A stretch of 64,000 bases of DNA from Alkalinema pantanalense (GCF_050753345.1 NZ_JBLZFX010000018.1:1-64000); one strand, 5' to 3'. Positions 1-8,583 are shown, counted from the stretch's first letter. Numbers and translations are program-made. Notes: a model not told the origin generated them from the letters alone.

Positions 1-113
1 GTCGCATTCGGGGCTATTTATCCACCTTGCGCAAGCAGAATATCAATCTTTTAGACGCTCTCGTTGGATTGTTCTCGGGCAATCCTGTGTCGCTTAAACC
101 ACAGCCTGAGTAG
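1..113 (+). CDS. IS66-family transposase, C-terminal end (partial)
   Basis: An open frame enters from the left edge and stops at TAG 111-113, giving 36 residues that include 'IRGYLSTLRKQNINLLDAL' and end '...SLKPQPE'. This matches the usual C-terminus of IS66-type DDE transposases (an R-x-Y-x-S-T-x-R-K-Q helix, then a short proline-rich tail). Only the tail is visible, so whether the element is intact cannot be judged. The next gene, a Uma2 protein, starts 33 bases later. The family call rests on a short stretch. Confidence 0.55.
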   Translation, partial: RIRGYLSTLRKQNINLLDALVGLFSGNPVSLKPQPE

Positions 114-146
114 TTACGATAAATGGCTATCTATTGAACAAGCTCT

Positions 147-716
147 ATGAAAACGCTGACGATCGATGTTTCTGCGGCTGGACTGACGGATGATCAGTTC
201 TATAGTATCTGTCGGAAAAATGAAGTATTGCGCTTTGAAATGACAGCGCAGGGAGATTTGATTGTTATGTCTCCGGTGGGTGGTGTAAGCGGCGATCGGG
301 AAATGTGGCTAGGTGCTCAGGTGTGGAACTGGAATCATGCCACCCAGTTAGGCAAAGTCTTCAGTTCTTCTACAATTTTTCGATTCCCCAATGGTGCAAA
401 ACGATCGCCGGATGTGGCTTGGATTAACCAGGATCGTTGGAACGAGCTACCTGCTGAGGAACAGGAAAAATTTCCACCCCTCGCCCCTGATTTTGTCATT
501 GAACTGCGATCGCGCACGGATGATTTAGTCATCCTACAGTCCAAAATGCAGGAATATTTAGACAATGGCGTGCGGCTGGGTTGGTTGTTGAATCCCCAAG
601 ATCAACAGGTGGAAATTTACCAACCGGGTCAGGCTGTCGAAGTGCGATCGCTCCCCACCCAACTGTCTGGCGGTCAAGTTCTACCGGGGTTTGTTCTCGA
701 TGTCTCGCCGTTTTAA
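147..716 (+). CDS. Uma2 family (DUF820) PD-(D/E)XK nuclease-fold protein
   Basis: A 189-residue protein of normal Uma2/DUF820 length. The restriction-endonuclease-like core is visible: 'SPDVAWI' near residue 89 supplies the PD, and 'DFVIELRSRTD' near residue 115 supplies the second acidic strand. The usual E-x-K there reads E-L-R-S, as in most Uma2 members. It is followed by the typical 'YLDNGVRLGWLLNP' and a C-terminal beta sandwich. These proteins are greatly expanded in cyanobacteria, often near mobile DNA, and their biological role is unsettled. Here the gene directly follows an IS66 transposase tail. A nuclease function is inferred from the fold only. Confidence 0.85.
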   Translation: MKTLTIDVSAAGLTDDQFYSICRKNEVLRFEMTAQGDLIVMSPVGGVSGDREMWLGAQVWNWNHATQLGKVFSSSTIFRFPNGAKRSPDVAWINQDRWNELPAEEQEKFPPLAPDFVIELRSRTDDLVILQSKMQEYLDNGVRLGWLLNPQDQQVEIYQPGQAVEVRSLPTQLSGGQVLPGFVLDVSPF

Positions 717-819
717 CGTTCTTACAAATACCAATGGGACGAAATTTGTATAGTCAAGCTCTATCTTCCGTAGCCTAGAGTTTAGTAAGTGTAGTTTTTC
801 TAAAATTTAGAGTTTTAGA

Positions 820-1509
820 ATGCTATCCCGATTTCTTTTAATGACCAGCGCCCTTCTCGTAGCGCTGCCTGCGATGGCTTTTCCTGGGGTTTACAAAACC
901 TCGACTGGGCAAACTCGCTTTATTTTTAATCCTCCGCAAATTGAATATATAACTCGTATCCAAGGCCGAATTTGGATGGGAAATGCTAAGGTGTCCGGGG
1001 TTCCTGTGCCTGAGACTGGCATTTACCAATGGCAAGGAACGTTTCAAGATTTTCGGACAGGCGGGGGTGCTGAACAAATTTGCACTGGTGAGATTCGTGT
1101 GACTCAAAATCTTCCCGCACAATCATTTTCTGCCACTTGGAAAGTTACCGGCGGCAAAGCTTGTCCAGCGATCGGCGCAACAACAACCTTATCGTTGGTA
1201 GATGCACTGCCCCGTCCCAATGCCCGTGGCGATTTTACGCCGGAGATTGTCAACCAGTGGAATGGTGGAACCCAATCGAGTACTTGGAAGGGGTGGCAAG
1301 TCGTTTCCGCCGATGGTGCTTTGAATTGCCGAACGAGTCCGAATGGGCCAATCAAACTGATTTATCAGAAGGGGCAAGGGATTCAAGCCCTCATCGATCG
1401 ATCTGGCTTGGCAATGACGATGTCCAAGGGTGCACCTTGGTTGAAAACGACAGATAACTGCTTTGTCCGAGCCAATGCCCAATTCATTCAACCGACGAAT
1501 TCTTTTTAA
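820..1509 (+). CDS. Exported protein with C-terminal SH3-like segment
   Basis: 229 residues. The N-terminus is a clear Sec signal peptide: 'MLSRFLLMTSALLVALPAMA' followed by FPG, with an A-M-A cleavage site near residue 20. The mature protein is rich in Gly, Thr and aromatic residues, suggesting beta structure. The last 60 residues ('GALNCRTSPNGPIKLIYQKG' onward) have the C-R-x-S-P-N-G pattern of bacterial SH3-like domains, which often bind cell-wall material. It probably acts in the periplasm. I do not recognise the N-terminal half. A perfect 12-bp inverted repeat lies about 25 bases after the stop. Confidence 0.6.
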   Translation: MLSRFLLMTSALLVALPAMAFPGVYKTSTGQTRFIFNPPQIEYITRIQGRIWMGNAKVSGVPVPETGIYQWQGTFQDFRTGGGAEQICTGEIRVTQNLPAQSFSATWKVTGGKACPAIGATTTLSLVDALPRPNARGDFTPEIVNQWNGGTQSSTWKGWQVVSADGALNCRTSPNGPIKLIYQKGQGIQALIDRSGLAMTMSKGAPWLKTTDNCFVRANAQFIQPTNSF

Positions 1510-1534
1510 TGACGAATTCTTTGCAACATTGAGG

Positions 1535-1572
1535 GGCGATCGTAGCTGGCAATAAAGACCTACGATCGCCCA
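1535..1572. other. Perfect 12-bp inverted repeat downstream of the SH3-like gene
   Basis: GGGCGATCGTAG and its exact complement CTACGATCGCCC are separated by 14 bases. The hairpin is strong, but neither side has a T-run, so it is not a standard intrinsic terminator. Each arm contains a CGATCG core of the HIP1 type. It may act as a transcript end or mRNA-stabilising stem. Confidence 0.5.
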
Positions 1573-1575
1573 TGG

Positions 1576-2104
1576 CGTAGTCTAACGGCTAGTCTTAACC
1601 GCCGTGCTCCAAGAATTACTGAATTGCTGGAAAATAGCGGCATAGGTTGCAGATTGATGACTTGACTCATTCCATAACTTGCGGCATTGAATTCCGTCAT
1701 TTGGCTCAGAGCGGCGGCGGCATAATCCTCCTCAATACCTTGATCAGGGCAGAGGTCGCAAAGGGTGAAACAGAAACATATGGGGATCTACGAAACGATA
1801 AGGGGCCGACCTTTTGCGGACTCAAATTGCAGACTCAAATTGCAGACTCAAATTGCAGACTCAAATTGCGGAATTAGCCTGTCCAATGCCCTAGGTTCGC
1901 GATCGCGGGATTGATGCAAGTCGAATGGGCAACCTTTGCAAGACGCTGTACCCACTGTGCGACCTGAGGCGGTTGGGTTGCGGTTCTGCAATCGATCGTG
2001 CCTAGGGGGATATTCCTGTAAATCTGAGTGAGCAGGATCTCGCAAACCATGCCAAGATCTAAAGATTCGCTAGATTTAGGATTTGTTAGACCCCAGTCAA
2101 GGCC
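1576..2104. other. Intergenic region with a 13-bp tandem repeat
   Basis: No convincing gene lies between the SH3-like gene and the SagB-type gene. Possible frames here (for example 1647-1877 on + and 1874-2206 on -) show no recognisable domain and have no good ribosome site. The one distinct feature is a four-copy direct repeat of ACTCAAATTGCAG at about 1818-1869. The promoter of the downstream gene probably lies in the last 150 bases. Confidence 0.4.
1818..1869. repeat. 13-bp tandem repeat, about four copies
   Basis: The unit ACTCAAATTGCAG repeats head to tail about four times with almost no divergence, which points to recent slippage. It is one of many short tandem duplications in intergenic DNA of this window. 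Confidence 0.85.
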
Positions 2105-3658
2105 ATGCCGGATTCGCCCCTTTCCATCGCTCAGCACTATCACGAACGCACCAAGTACAGCCCAGAAAGCCTTCAACAAGGAAGTGCGATCGATTGGGAC
2201 AAGCAACCTGTACCATTCAAGGACTATCCGATCGGCGTCGCCTTTGACCTCAAACCCTACCTACAGGAATCTACGATCGCAGACTATGTCCATGATCCCC
2301 ATGAGTTATTTTGGTACCGTCTGTCTCGCTTTTTCGTGTGCAGCTATGGTTTGACTGGGATGATTCCCAATAATGGGGAACCGTATTATCTACGGGCGGC
2401 TCCCTCGGCGGGGGGGCTCTATCCCGCAGAAATGTATCTAATTTCGCGGGGCACACCTCAACTGCCAGCGGGTTTGTATAACTACCAAGCCAAAACCCAT
2501 AGCCTGCTTCACTTCTGGGAAAGTGAACTGTGGACGGCTTTGCAATCGGCCTGTTTTTGGCATCCCGCCCTAGAAGGGACACAACTGGCCTTAGTCATTA
2601 CGGATGTGTTTTATCGATCGGCTTGGCGTTATCAAGATCGGGCCTATCGGCGCATTTGTCTGGATACTGGGCATTTACTGGGCAACCTAGAATTGGCGGG
2701 TTCCGTTACTGATTTTCGGCCTCACTTGATTGGTGGCTTTGCCGATCGGGCTATGAATGATCTGCTGTACCTTGCCCCAGAACAGGAAGGTACCATGGCA
2801 GTGGTGGCTTTGGCCGATCGCCGATTGGTCAATCAAAATTTACCCCTGAGCAAAACCGCCCTCCCCAGTCCGACCCAAGCGGACTATCCCCGCAAAATCC
2901 CCGATGGTACGCTGCTGAGTTATTTGCACCAAGCCTCGGAGATTGAAATGTCCGAGGTTAAAGTAGACTGGACAGCTCCATCAGCCGAAGCAGATCGCGT
3001 TGATAAATATAACTTTCCCTTCTGCCTCAAGGTGCCCATGGCAACTACGCCAATTCTTTGGGGGCCAGAGTTGACGGGATTAGAAGATACGCTGTTGCAC
3101 CGTCGATCAACCCGAGACTATAGCGGTGAACCGATTACGTTGACGGATCTTCAAGCGCTCCTTAGCTTTACCTACCAGCCTCAACAGTACATTGATCAGC
3201 AGTTGGATCGATCGCCGGATTTTTTTGATTTGAATTTGGTTGAGACATTTATAGCAGTCTCCGGTGTGGCCGGTTTAGAGGAAGGCTGTTATTACTACGC
3301 GCCCAAGGCTCAGGAACTGCGGCAAATCCGGTTTAAAAACTTTCGCCAGGAACTCCATTACCTCTGCTTAGGTCAAACCTTGGGACGGGATGCCGCAGCG
3401 GTGATTTTTCATACGGCGGATTTATCTGCTGCGATCGCGCAATACGGCGATCGGGCCTACCGTTATTTACATTTGGATGCAGGCCATTTAGGCCAACGCC
3501 TCAATCTTGCAGCAATTCGCCTTGGTTTGGGAGTCAGTGGCATTGGGGGCTTTTTTGACGATCAGGTCAATGAAGTGTTGGGTATTCCGGCGGATGAAGC
3601 GGTTCTGTACATCACCACCCTAGGACAACCCTGGCAAAAAACTCGGGAAAAACTTTGA
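2105..3658 (+). CDS. SagB/ThcOx-type dehydrogenase with two nitroreductase-fold halves
   Basis: 517 residues containing two nitroreductase-like (FMN-dependent) domains. The first half has 'YYLRAAPSAGGLYPAEMYLI' near residue 95, the hallmark of SagB/ThcOx proteins, and 'YRRICLDTGHLLGNLELA' near residue 185. The second half repeats the pattern, with 'HRRSTRDYSGEPITL' near 335 and 'YRYLHLDAGHLGQRLNLAA' near 460. SagB enzymes oxidise azolines to azoles in ribosomal peptide natural products, but many cyanobacterial homologues are orphans, and no YcaO, precursor peptide or export gene lies nearby. The real substrate is therefore unknown. The start at ATG 2105 follows a weak AAGG. Confidence is high for the family and low for the function. 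Confidence 0.85.
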   Translation: MPDSPLSIAQHYHERTKYSPESLQQGSAIDWDKQPVPFKDYPIGVAFDLKPYLQESTIADYVHDPHELFWYRLSRFFVCSYGLTGMIPNNGEPYYLRAAPSAGGLYPAEMYLISRGTPQLPAGLYNYQAKTHSLLHFWESELWTALQSACFWHPALEGTQLALVITDVFYRSAWRYQDRAYRRICLDTGHLLGNLELAGSVTDFRPHLIGGFADRAMNDLLYLAPEQEGTMAVVALADRRLVNQNLPLSKTALPSPTQADYPRKIPDGTLLSYLHQASEIEMSEVKVDWTAPSAEADRVDKYNFPFCLKVPMATTPILWGPELTGLEDTLLHRRSTRDYSGEPITLTDLQALLSFTYQPQQYIDQQLDRSPDFFDLNLVETFIAVSGVAGLEEGCYYYAPKAQELRQIRFKNFRQELHYLCLGQTLGRDAAAVIFHTADLSAAIAQYGDRAYRYLHLDAGHLGQRLNLAAIRLGLGVSGIGGFFDDQVNEVLGIPADEAVLYITTLGQPWQKTREKL

Positions 3659-3806
3659 AAAAGCACGGAGATATACATACTTTTTTGTAGAGGAATTACG
3701 GTTCTTCTGGGATTGATACGTTGTTTTGCGATCTTCGGCTCCCAGCGATTAGAGGCTCTTAGAATAGGGCTATCCAAAAACGCTACATCTTTGGGAGATA
3801 TCGAGA

Positions 3807-3920
3807 ATGCAAAATCCCAATCAAACTGTTCACCATGATGAGACAGTTAGTAACCTTCTCATTGTGTCTGTAATCCTGTTTACAGTGTTTACCTGTGTAT
3901 TGTTAATTGGTTTGTTCTAA
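3807..3920 (+). CDS. 37-residue single-pass membrane peptide
   Basis: A short frame with ATG 3807 and stop 3918-3920, preceded by GGGAG about ten bases upstream. It begins MQNPNQTVHHDETVSN, and the remaining 21 residues form one hydrophobic helix ending at the C-terminus. Composition and size resemble the one-helix subunits of cyanobacterial membrane complexes, but I cannot match it to a known Psb, Psa, Pet or Ndh small subunit. It may share a transcript with the structured RNA region after it. Confidence 0.5.
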   Translation: MQNPNQTVHHDETVSNLLIVSVILFTVFTCVLLIGLF

Positions 3921-3959
3921 TTGTTTTTTGTTTTGGTTGATTTGTTTTGATTGACTAAT

Positions 3960-4219
3960 TGTCAGTGTTACAAGGCTTAAATAGTTTCTAGAGGATCGAT
4001 CGTGGTATTTAAAGGGGGTGAATCATCCTTCGGTGGAGACGATCGTGCTAGAAAGGAGGGTCAGTCTTTTGCCCAAAGCTGATAGAGCGGTTCAAGGAAT
4101 ACTACGCTTCCCGGAAGGTATCCCATTGAGCTTTTCAGCATGCTTCCCTTGCATCAACGACGATTGAACTTTTTGGCAAAACTCCTCTGAGCCCCTGGCA
4201 ACATTTGTCAGGGGCTTTT
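3960..4219 (+). ncRNA. Candidate structured non-coding RNA (or long structured 3' UTR)
   Basis: There is no open frame here, but the sequence folds as a rod. Around 4085-4135, GCTGA pairs with TCAGC, and GGTTCAAGG-ATAC pairs with GTAT-CCATTGAGC around a small CTTC/GAAG tip. Outside this, AGAGGA near 3990 can pair with TCCTCT near 4183, across large internal bulges. A strong intrinsic terminator closes the transcript. A closing stem, a wide central bubble and a terminal rod of about 200 nt are also the layout of 6S RNA, but I see no decisive conserved motif, so the class is left open. The next gene is on the opposite strand, so this is not a leader for it. Confidence 0.4.
4190..4219 (+). terminator. 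Strong intrinsic terminator
   Basis: An 11-bp stem (GCCCCTGGCAA with TTGTCAGGGGC, including one G-T pair) has a CAT loop and is followed by TTTT. It ends the transcript that covers the candidate RNA and perhaps the 37-residue peptide gene. Confidence 0.8.
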
Positions 4220-4325
4220 GCTAATCTTAAGCTGCTGATCTCAAGTTTTGGTTGACCTAGGGTTAATTGGGGCTAGGGTTAATTTAGGCTGAGGGGAATG
4301 ACGTTAACAACGGCTTAATCACGGT

Positions 4326-5234
4326 TTAGCGTTGGGTTCGATCGCGCAGATAAAAGCCCAGGTGATTGGCAACGGGGCGTTCAGTCATGGGGATTTTATT
4401 ATGAATCGGGGCGTTGAGCAGCCTAGGTTGTGGTGATGCTGCGGCCACCATCGTTGTAGACCCCCCACCATCTAAATTCACTGCGGTATCGGCTCCCAAC
4501 TGCTGGGCGAGTTCTGCCGATTCTTGTAACGTAGAACCATGGCTGTAACCGGGTTGTTTGCCATCGGATAAAATCAGCCAGAGGGTGCCCCCCGATCGAT
4601 CCAACGCTGCCAACAATCGAGGATAGCGCTGCTGATCCTGATAGGCAATGGGTAGCACTTGGCCCGATTGCAGCAGCAGGAAATTTCCGGCAACGGCATT
4701 CCACGTTCCGGCAGGACAGGCATGGGTACCCGGAATTTTGCCCCGATGCTGGCGATCGAAACAAATCACCTGACGATCGGGGACAGGTGGGGCGTATTCA
4801 TGACCATTGGACATGGCTTGGCCGGACGTAATCACCCGATCTCCTGCTTGAGGGAAGTAGTCCCAGGGAGCTTCTTCGCGAAAGGGATAAAAAAAGCTGG
4901 CATTTACTGCCAATTGCAACTGGAATTCCTGCAAAAATGCTGAAGTGGTACGGGCTTGGGTTTTCTGGGGGCCGGTTCCGGGGAGGCTCGGTGTCACCAA
5001 CACGCCGATCTGGCCTGATTGTAAATCGATCCGGGCAATGTGAAATACAACAGGTTGAGCAGTGTTTAAAAATAATCGCTGATAGGTGATACCGGGAGCG
5101 ATCGAACCCGTGGTGGATGAACGATCGGGGCGCTGAAAATAGCCCCAGTTATGCCACCCAATGGGAATGAGTAATAGTCCAATGATCAAACTCCCCAAGC
5201 CCCATTGCCAACGGTAATTGGTTAAAACTTGCAA
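4326..5234 (-). CDS. Membrane-anchored phosphodiester glycosidase (NAGPA domain) protein
   Basis: 302 residues. An N-terminal hydrophobic segment (residues about 13-32) is an uncleaved anchor or signal. The C-terminal part carries the diagnostic NAGPA-type motif 'TAVNLDGGGSTTMV' and, before it, 'LWLILSDGKQPGYSHGST'. The family, named after the human uncovering enzyme, includes bacterial exopolysaccharide-associated proteins that act on sugar phosphodiesters. The domain would sit in the periplasm. The exact substrate cannot be read from the sequence. The gene stands alone; its upstream region holds a 15-bp tandem repeat that reaches to within about 25 bases of the start. Confidence 0.8.
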   Translation of the reverse strand: MQVLTNYRWQWGLGSLIIGLLLIPIGWHNWGYFQRPDRSSTTGSIAPGITYQRLFLNTAQPVVFHIARIDLQSGQIGVLVTPSLPGTGPQKTQARTTSAFLQEFQLQLAVNASFFYPFREEAPWDYFPQAGDRVITSGQAMSNGHEYAPPVPDRQVICFDRQHRGKIPGTHACPAGTWNAVAGNFLLLQSGQVLPIAYQDQQRYPRLLAALDRSGGTLWLILSDGKQPGYSHGSTLQESAELAQQLGADTAVNLDGGGSTTMVAAASPQPRLLNAPIHNKIPMTERPVANHLGFYLRDRTQR

Positions 5235-5258
5235 TCAAAATGCCCCCTTCATAACTGT

Positions 5259-5331
5259 GCGATTGGATGACTTGCGATTGGATGACTTGCGATTGGATGG
5301 CTTGCAATTGGATGGCTTGCAATTGGATGAC
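5259..5331. repeat. 15-bp tandem repeat upstream of the NAGPA-type gene
   Basis: About five copies of a GCGATTGGATGACTT-like unit, with small changes such as gact/ggct and gcga/gcaa. It lies in the leader or promoter region of the minus-strand gene that starts at 5234. Confidence 0.85.
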
Positions 5332-5457
5332 TGTGCTGTGGGGAATCACTACAATAAAAACTAGATGACTGTTCCAAACAACATTTGAGGAATCTACTGC
5401 ATGAGTGACCGACTGCATGAGTAATTTACCGCGATTTTACATCAATGGGATGCCTTT

Positions 5458-6177
5458 ATGATGCCTGAATCCCATTCCTCATCGTCTGATGCGCTTTTAC
5501 GATGGCCGACTCTGCTATTGAGCAGTGGATTGACTATGACGATCGCGATCGCCTTTGGTGATGGCTTGTTTCGCATGATTTATGGGGCTTTGGGGCAATC
5601 CGTTGGCGATCCGGCTTGGAACTATATTCAAGTTTTGTATGGAGTCCTGGGGGTGGGAAGTTTGGCGGTGGGATTAGGACAGGGCTGGGCCTACAGGAAA
5701 AAATTACGAGTCCCGCGATCGAAGGCTGGGTGGATTACTCAAGACGTAGCCGTCTTGGCCGCAGGGGCGCTGTTTGGATTTGCCAATCTGGGACGCGCTC
5801 TAGCTTTGGTCTACTCCAGCCTAAACCAGCCGGAACTTGCGGTGCAATGGGAAAAAGATGCTAAAGTTGCGATCGTGGGGGCCTGTTTAGGGGCAGTCCT
5901 GGCTTTGGGGTTGCTCTGGGGGCGTCGTCGTTGGGATCGCCAACTCCGATTACAGGTGGTGTTTGGCGTAATGACCTATGGTGCTGCCTTTTTGTGCAGT
6001 GCGATCGCGGGTAATTTCCTCAGTCTCCAGCAGAGTTTGCTGGGCGGCAGCTTACTGATGTTGGCAATCCTGTACTTTTTTTGTACGATCGTTGCGCTTC
6101 GAACCTGCTTCCGACTGATTTACAGTCAACTCATTCAAAGGAACTTGCCAGATGCTCAACGGAAGCAATCTTCCTAG
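5458..6177 (+). CDS. Multi-pass membrane protein, unknown function
   Basis: 239 residues with roughly six hydrophobic segments: about residues 16-38, 55-75, 96-120, 135-155, 165-190 and 195-220. Basic loops such as 'YRKKLRVPRSK' and 'GRRRWDRQLR' fit cytoplasmic positions. No motif I can name. It reads in the same direction as a 71-residue membrane protein that starts 47 bases after the stop, so the two may be co-transcribed. ATG 5458 is followed at once by a second ATG at 5461, so the exact start is uncertain by one codon. Confidence 0.7.
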   Translation: MMPESHSSSSDALLRWPTLLLSSGLTMTIAIAFGDGLFRMIYGALGQSVGDPAWNYIQVLYGVLGVGSLAVGLGQGWAYRKKLRVPRSKAGWITQDVAVLAAGALFGFANLGRALALVYSSLNQPELAVQWEKDAKVAIVGACLGAVLALGLLWGRRRWDRQLRLQVVFGVMTYGAAFLCSAIAGNFLSLQQSLLGGSLLMLAILYFFCTIVALRTCFRLIYSQLIQRNLPDAQRKQSS

Positions 6178-6224
6178 TGTTTGATCACTGTTCTTGCCTC
6201 TAGCCTTTTGATTGATTAAAAACT

Positions 6225-6440
6225 ATGAATCTCATCCTTTTGCTGACTGTCCTTGCCATTTCTTTTCTGGTTTTTACCATTCTCATTAAAATTGTTCAAA
6301 CCACGATTAAAACTGCAATTACGATCGCTCTCGTTGTTCTAGCCGTGCAATTTATCTTTGGCATTGGCCCCAATGGATTTCTCCAAGTTGCTTTCCAAGC
6401 CATTCAAAATATTTTTCAACAGAGTCCCAGCGGCCAGTAG
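6225..6440 (+). CDS. Small two-helix membrane protein
   Basis: 71 residues, almost wholly hydrophobic. A first helix spans about residues 2-24, and a second is in the Thr/Ile/Val-rich stretch 'TAITIALVVLAVQFIFGIG'. The tail is short and polar (NIFQQSPSGQ). It follows the membrane protein at 5458-6177 and may share its transcript. No known family is recognised; size and composition fit the many uncharacterised small membrane proteins of cyanobacteria. Confidence 0.6.
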   Translation: MNLILLLTVLAISFLVFTILIKIVQTTIKTAITIALVVLAVQFIFGIGPNGFLQVAFQAIQNIFQQSPSGQ

Positions 6441-6483
6441 TCGGTGTTGTAAATTTTTGATTGGATTCTTCGCTAATTCTCGA

Positions 6484-6963
6484 TTAGACAGGTCGTTTGG
6501 TCAAAATGGACTTAACGGCAGGCGGTAATCTCCGCATAATTTTTCCATTTTCTCGATCGACCGCCACTAGTGTCACATTGGCAGTGACATGCAAAGTGGT
6601 GCGATCGAGGGATTGTAATTCGTAGACCCAGTTAATTCGCACGCCCTGCATATCCACTAGCCGCGTCCGAATTAAAATCTCTTCACCCATACGAACCCCA
6701 CGATGGTAGCGCATGGACAGATCCACGACCAATAATTCACAGCCCATATTGACAATCTCTGAATATTCAATGCCTAGAGCGCGTAACGCTTCTACCCGTG
6801 CTTCCTCCATCCAAGTTAAATAGGTGCCGTGCCAGACGACGCCGCCATAGTCGGTGTGATGGGGATGCACTTTGACGGGGTACTCAAACCAGTCGTTGAC
6901 CGAGAGATGGATGGCCTCTTGGCTCAGGTCGCTGGTGGGTAATGCAGGTTGAGACTTTGCCAT
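6484..6963 (-). CDS. Hot-dog fold acyl-CoA thioesterase (4HBT type)
   Basis: 159 residues, a normal single hot-dog length. After a 25-residue lead comes 'HHTDYGGVVWHGTYLTWMEE', which carries the Asp and helix-start pattern of 4-hydroxybenzoyl-CoA thioesterase-like enzymes (D-x-x-G-V-V-x-x-x-x-Y-L-x-x-x-E). It is followed by 'EARVEALRALGIEYSEI' and a strand 'RYHRGVRMGEEILIRTRLV'. The reaction would be hydrolysis of an acyl-CoA. The substrate is unknown; cyanobacterial relatives include the enzyme releasing dihydroxynaphthoate in phylloquinone synthesis, but nothing here proves that role. Confidence 0.8.
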   Translation of the reverse strand: MAKSQPALPTSDLSQEAIHLSVNDWFEYPVKVHPHHTDYGGVVWHGTYLTWMEEARVEALRALGIEYSEIVNMGCELLVVDLSMRYHRGVRMGEEILIRTRLVDMQGVRINWVYELQSLDRTTLHVTANVTLVAVDRENGKIMRRLPPAVKSILTKRPV

Positions 6964-7740
6964 GGGAAATGATTGAGATAGCAGATTAGTGTGAAATTAT
7001 GTTCGTATGGAAAAGTATTTTATAGAAAGTTTTGTTACAGCTAGTTAGTACAAGCCGTTGATTGTGATCCGATTACAAGACAATCGCAGGCCGATTGCAA
7101 AAAGCGTTACATTATAGAACACTAAACATCAAGAATTATATCTTGCCTTTCTCAGCTAATCCGAGAAAATTCTGAGAATTCCTCCAGGCTAGTTGAGAAT
7201 AATCAGGGAAACCTCTTAAGATTTGCACATAATCACGATCGAGAACCCTGAAAATTGTTAAGACCTGTTGCGAGTTCTATTGTGATAGTTGATAGTTCTT
7301 TATGTGCTGGGACATTCTTTCGGTCAAGTTGCGCGTTACACTCAAAAACTGTGGGCTGTGGAGATTCGATCGCGCAGCGAATTCATTACAATTCGTTTTG
7401 ATGATTGATCAATCTCCAGAATGTACGGTCTATCCTAAGCATTAAGAGGGTCGCGGGGTTCAGGATTGAAGTTCCATCGTGTTTGATGATTAGTTGTCGA
7501 ATGATTCTCTAGGGATTCCCTAGAAATGACCTGGCAATTAACTAATAATGCTGTGGATTCAATAAATGTAACGAGATGTAATACATCTTTGCCAGCATTC
7601 AAGCTTGATGTGAGCCAAGACTCACGGGTCTTTTGGATGTTTGCTGGTCAGGAAGTCCACTCTCTCACAACTGTTTCTTTCACAGTCTCTTTCACAACTG
7701 TTCTGAACTGCTTGCGCGTATCAGTGAGGTCATAAAAACC
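6964..7740. other. Long intergenic region between divergent genes
   Basis: About 780 bases separate the thioesterase and universal stress protein genes, which diverge from here. It must hold both promoters. A frame at 7526-7735 encodes 69 residues with no recognisable feature and runs into the leader of the stress gene, so I do not call it. A short direct repeat (CTTTCACAGTCT / CTTTCACAACT) lies near 7677-7705. The long AT-rich leader of the stress gene could be regulatory. Confidence 0.4.
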
Positions 7741-8583
7741 ATGATTGAAAGAATTTTACTGGCTGACTCGGGAACTGGTCACTCCGAAGAAATGCTCAAA
7801 GCACTGCTGGCGATTCCATCCGTTCAGCGGGCCTTCGTGACGATTTTGCATGTGGTACCCCAGGAGCGATCGGCGGAGTCTATGGAAACGAAGCGCCAGG
7901 AAGGCGAGGCGCTGATGGCCAATGTGGTTGAACGATTGAAACTCGATCCCGCAAAAGTAACCACGATGCTGCGGATGGGGGATCCGAAAGGAATCGTGTG
8001 TGAAGTGGCTGAAGAAGTCAACACCGATCTGATCATCATGGGCTCTCGGGGATTGAAGCGGCTGACCTCAATTTTGAGTAACTCCGTGAGTCAGTATGTG
8101 TTTCAACTGTCATCTCGTCCCATGCTGCTGGTGCGGGATGACCTGTATGTCCGTCCCATCCAACGAATCATGGTGGCGATCGACAAATCCGATACGGCTA
8201 AGAGATGCCTGGATCTTGCGATCTTTCTACTGCGGGATATTCCCGGTGGACGTCTGCACTTAGTCCATGCCGATGCCAATGCGAAGGAAGATTTGAGCGG
8301 GGCGGCAGCGGAGAAAGACGCAATTCTGGCAGCGGCCTTGGCACAGGCAAAACGGTATGACATTGATACCCGTTGCTGGGTCGCTGCTGGGTCAGCCGGT
8401 CAAGCGATTTGCCGGACGGTGGAGGATGTCCGGGCGGATCTGCTGCTATTAGGATCGCCCGATCGTCGGCCTTCGATCGCCAAGAGCTTACCGGATCTCG
8501 ATCGGCTGTTGGGTAGCTCGCTGTCGGACTATGTGCGGGTGCATGCCAACTGTCCGGTGCTGATGGCACGCACCGCAGGCTAG
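7741..8583 (+). CDS. Tandem universal stress protein (two UspA domains)
   Basis: 280 residues from ATG 7741, chosen because GAGGT lies about nine bases upstream and the protein then starts 'MIERILLADSGTGHSE' in the normal UspA way; an earlier in-frame start adds 36 unrelated residues. Domain 1 (1-140) ends with the nucleotide-binding loop 'IIMGSRGLKRLTSILSNSVS' and 'PMLLVRD'. Domain 2 (145-280) starts 'IQRIMVAIDKSDTAKR' and ends 'LLGSSLSDYVRVHANCPVLM'; its loop has GSPDRR instead of G-x-x-G, so the second site may not bind ATP. Usp proteins are cytoplasmic stress-survival factors. A strong terminator follows. Confidence 0.9.
   Translation: MIERILLADSGTGHSEEMLKALLAIPSVQRAFVTILHVVPQERSAESMETKRQEGEALMANVVERLKLDPAKVTTMLRMGDPKGIVCEVAEEVNTDLIIMGSRGLKRLTSILSNSVSQYVFQLSSRPMLLVRDDLYVRPIQRIMVAIDKSDTAKRCLDLAIFLLRDIPGGRLHLVHADANAKEDLSGAAAEKDAILAAALAQAKRYDIDTRCWVAAGSAGQAICRTVEDVRADLLLLGSPDRRPSIAKSLPDLDRLLGSSLSDYVRVHANCPVLMARTAG

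Noticed and set aside
1874..2206. 110-codon frame on the minus strand
   Set aside because: No domain, no ribosome site, and its start lies inside the SagB-type gene.
4070..4130. SRP RNA (GGAAGG loop motif)
   Set aside because: CCCGGAAGG is present, but the flanking AGCA and pairing of SRP helix 8 are not.
7526..7735. 69-codon frame upstream of the universal stress gene
   Set aside because: Low-complexity Thr/Ser/Val sequence from a short direct repeat; overlaps the leader of a real gene.
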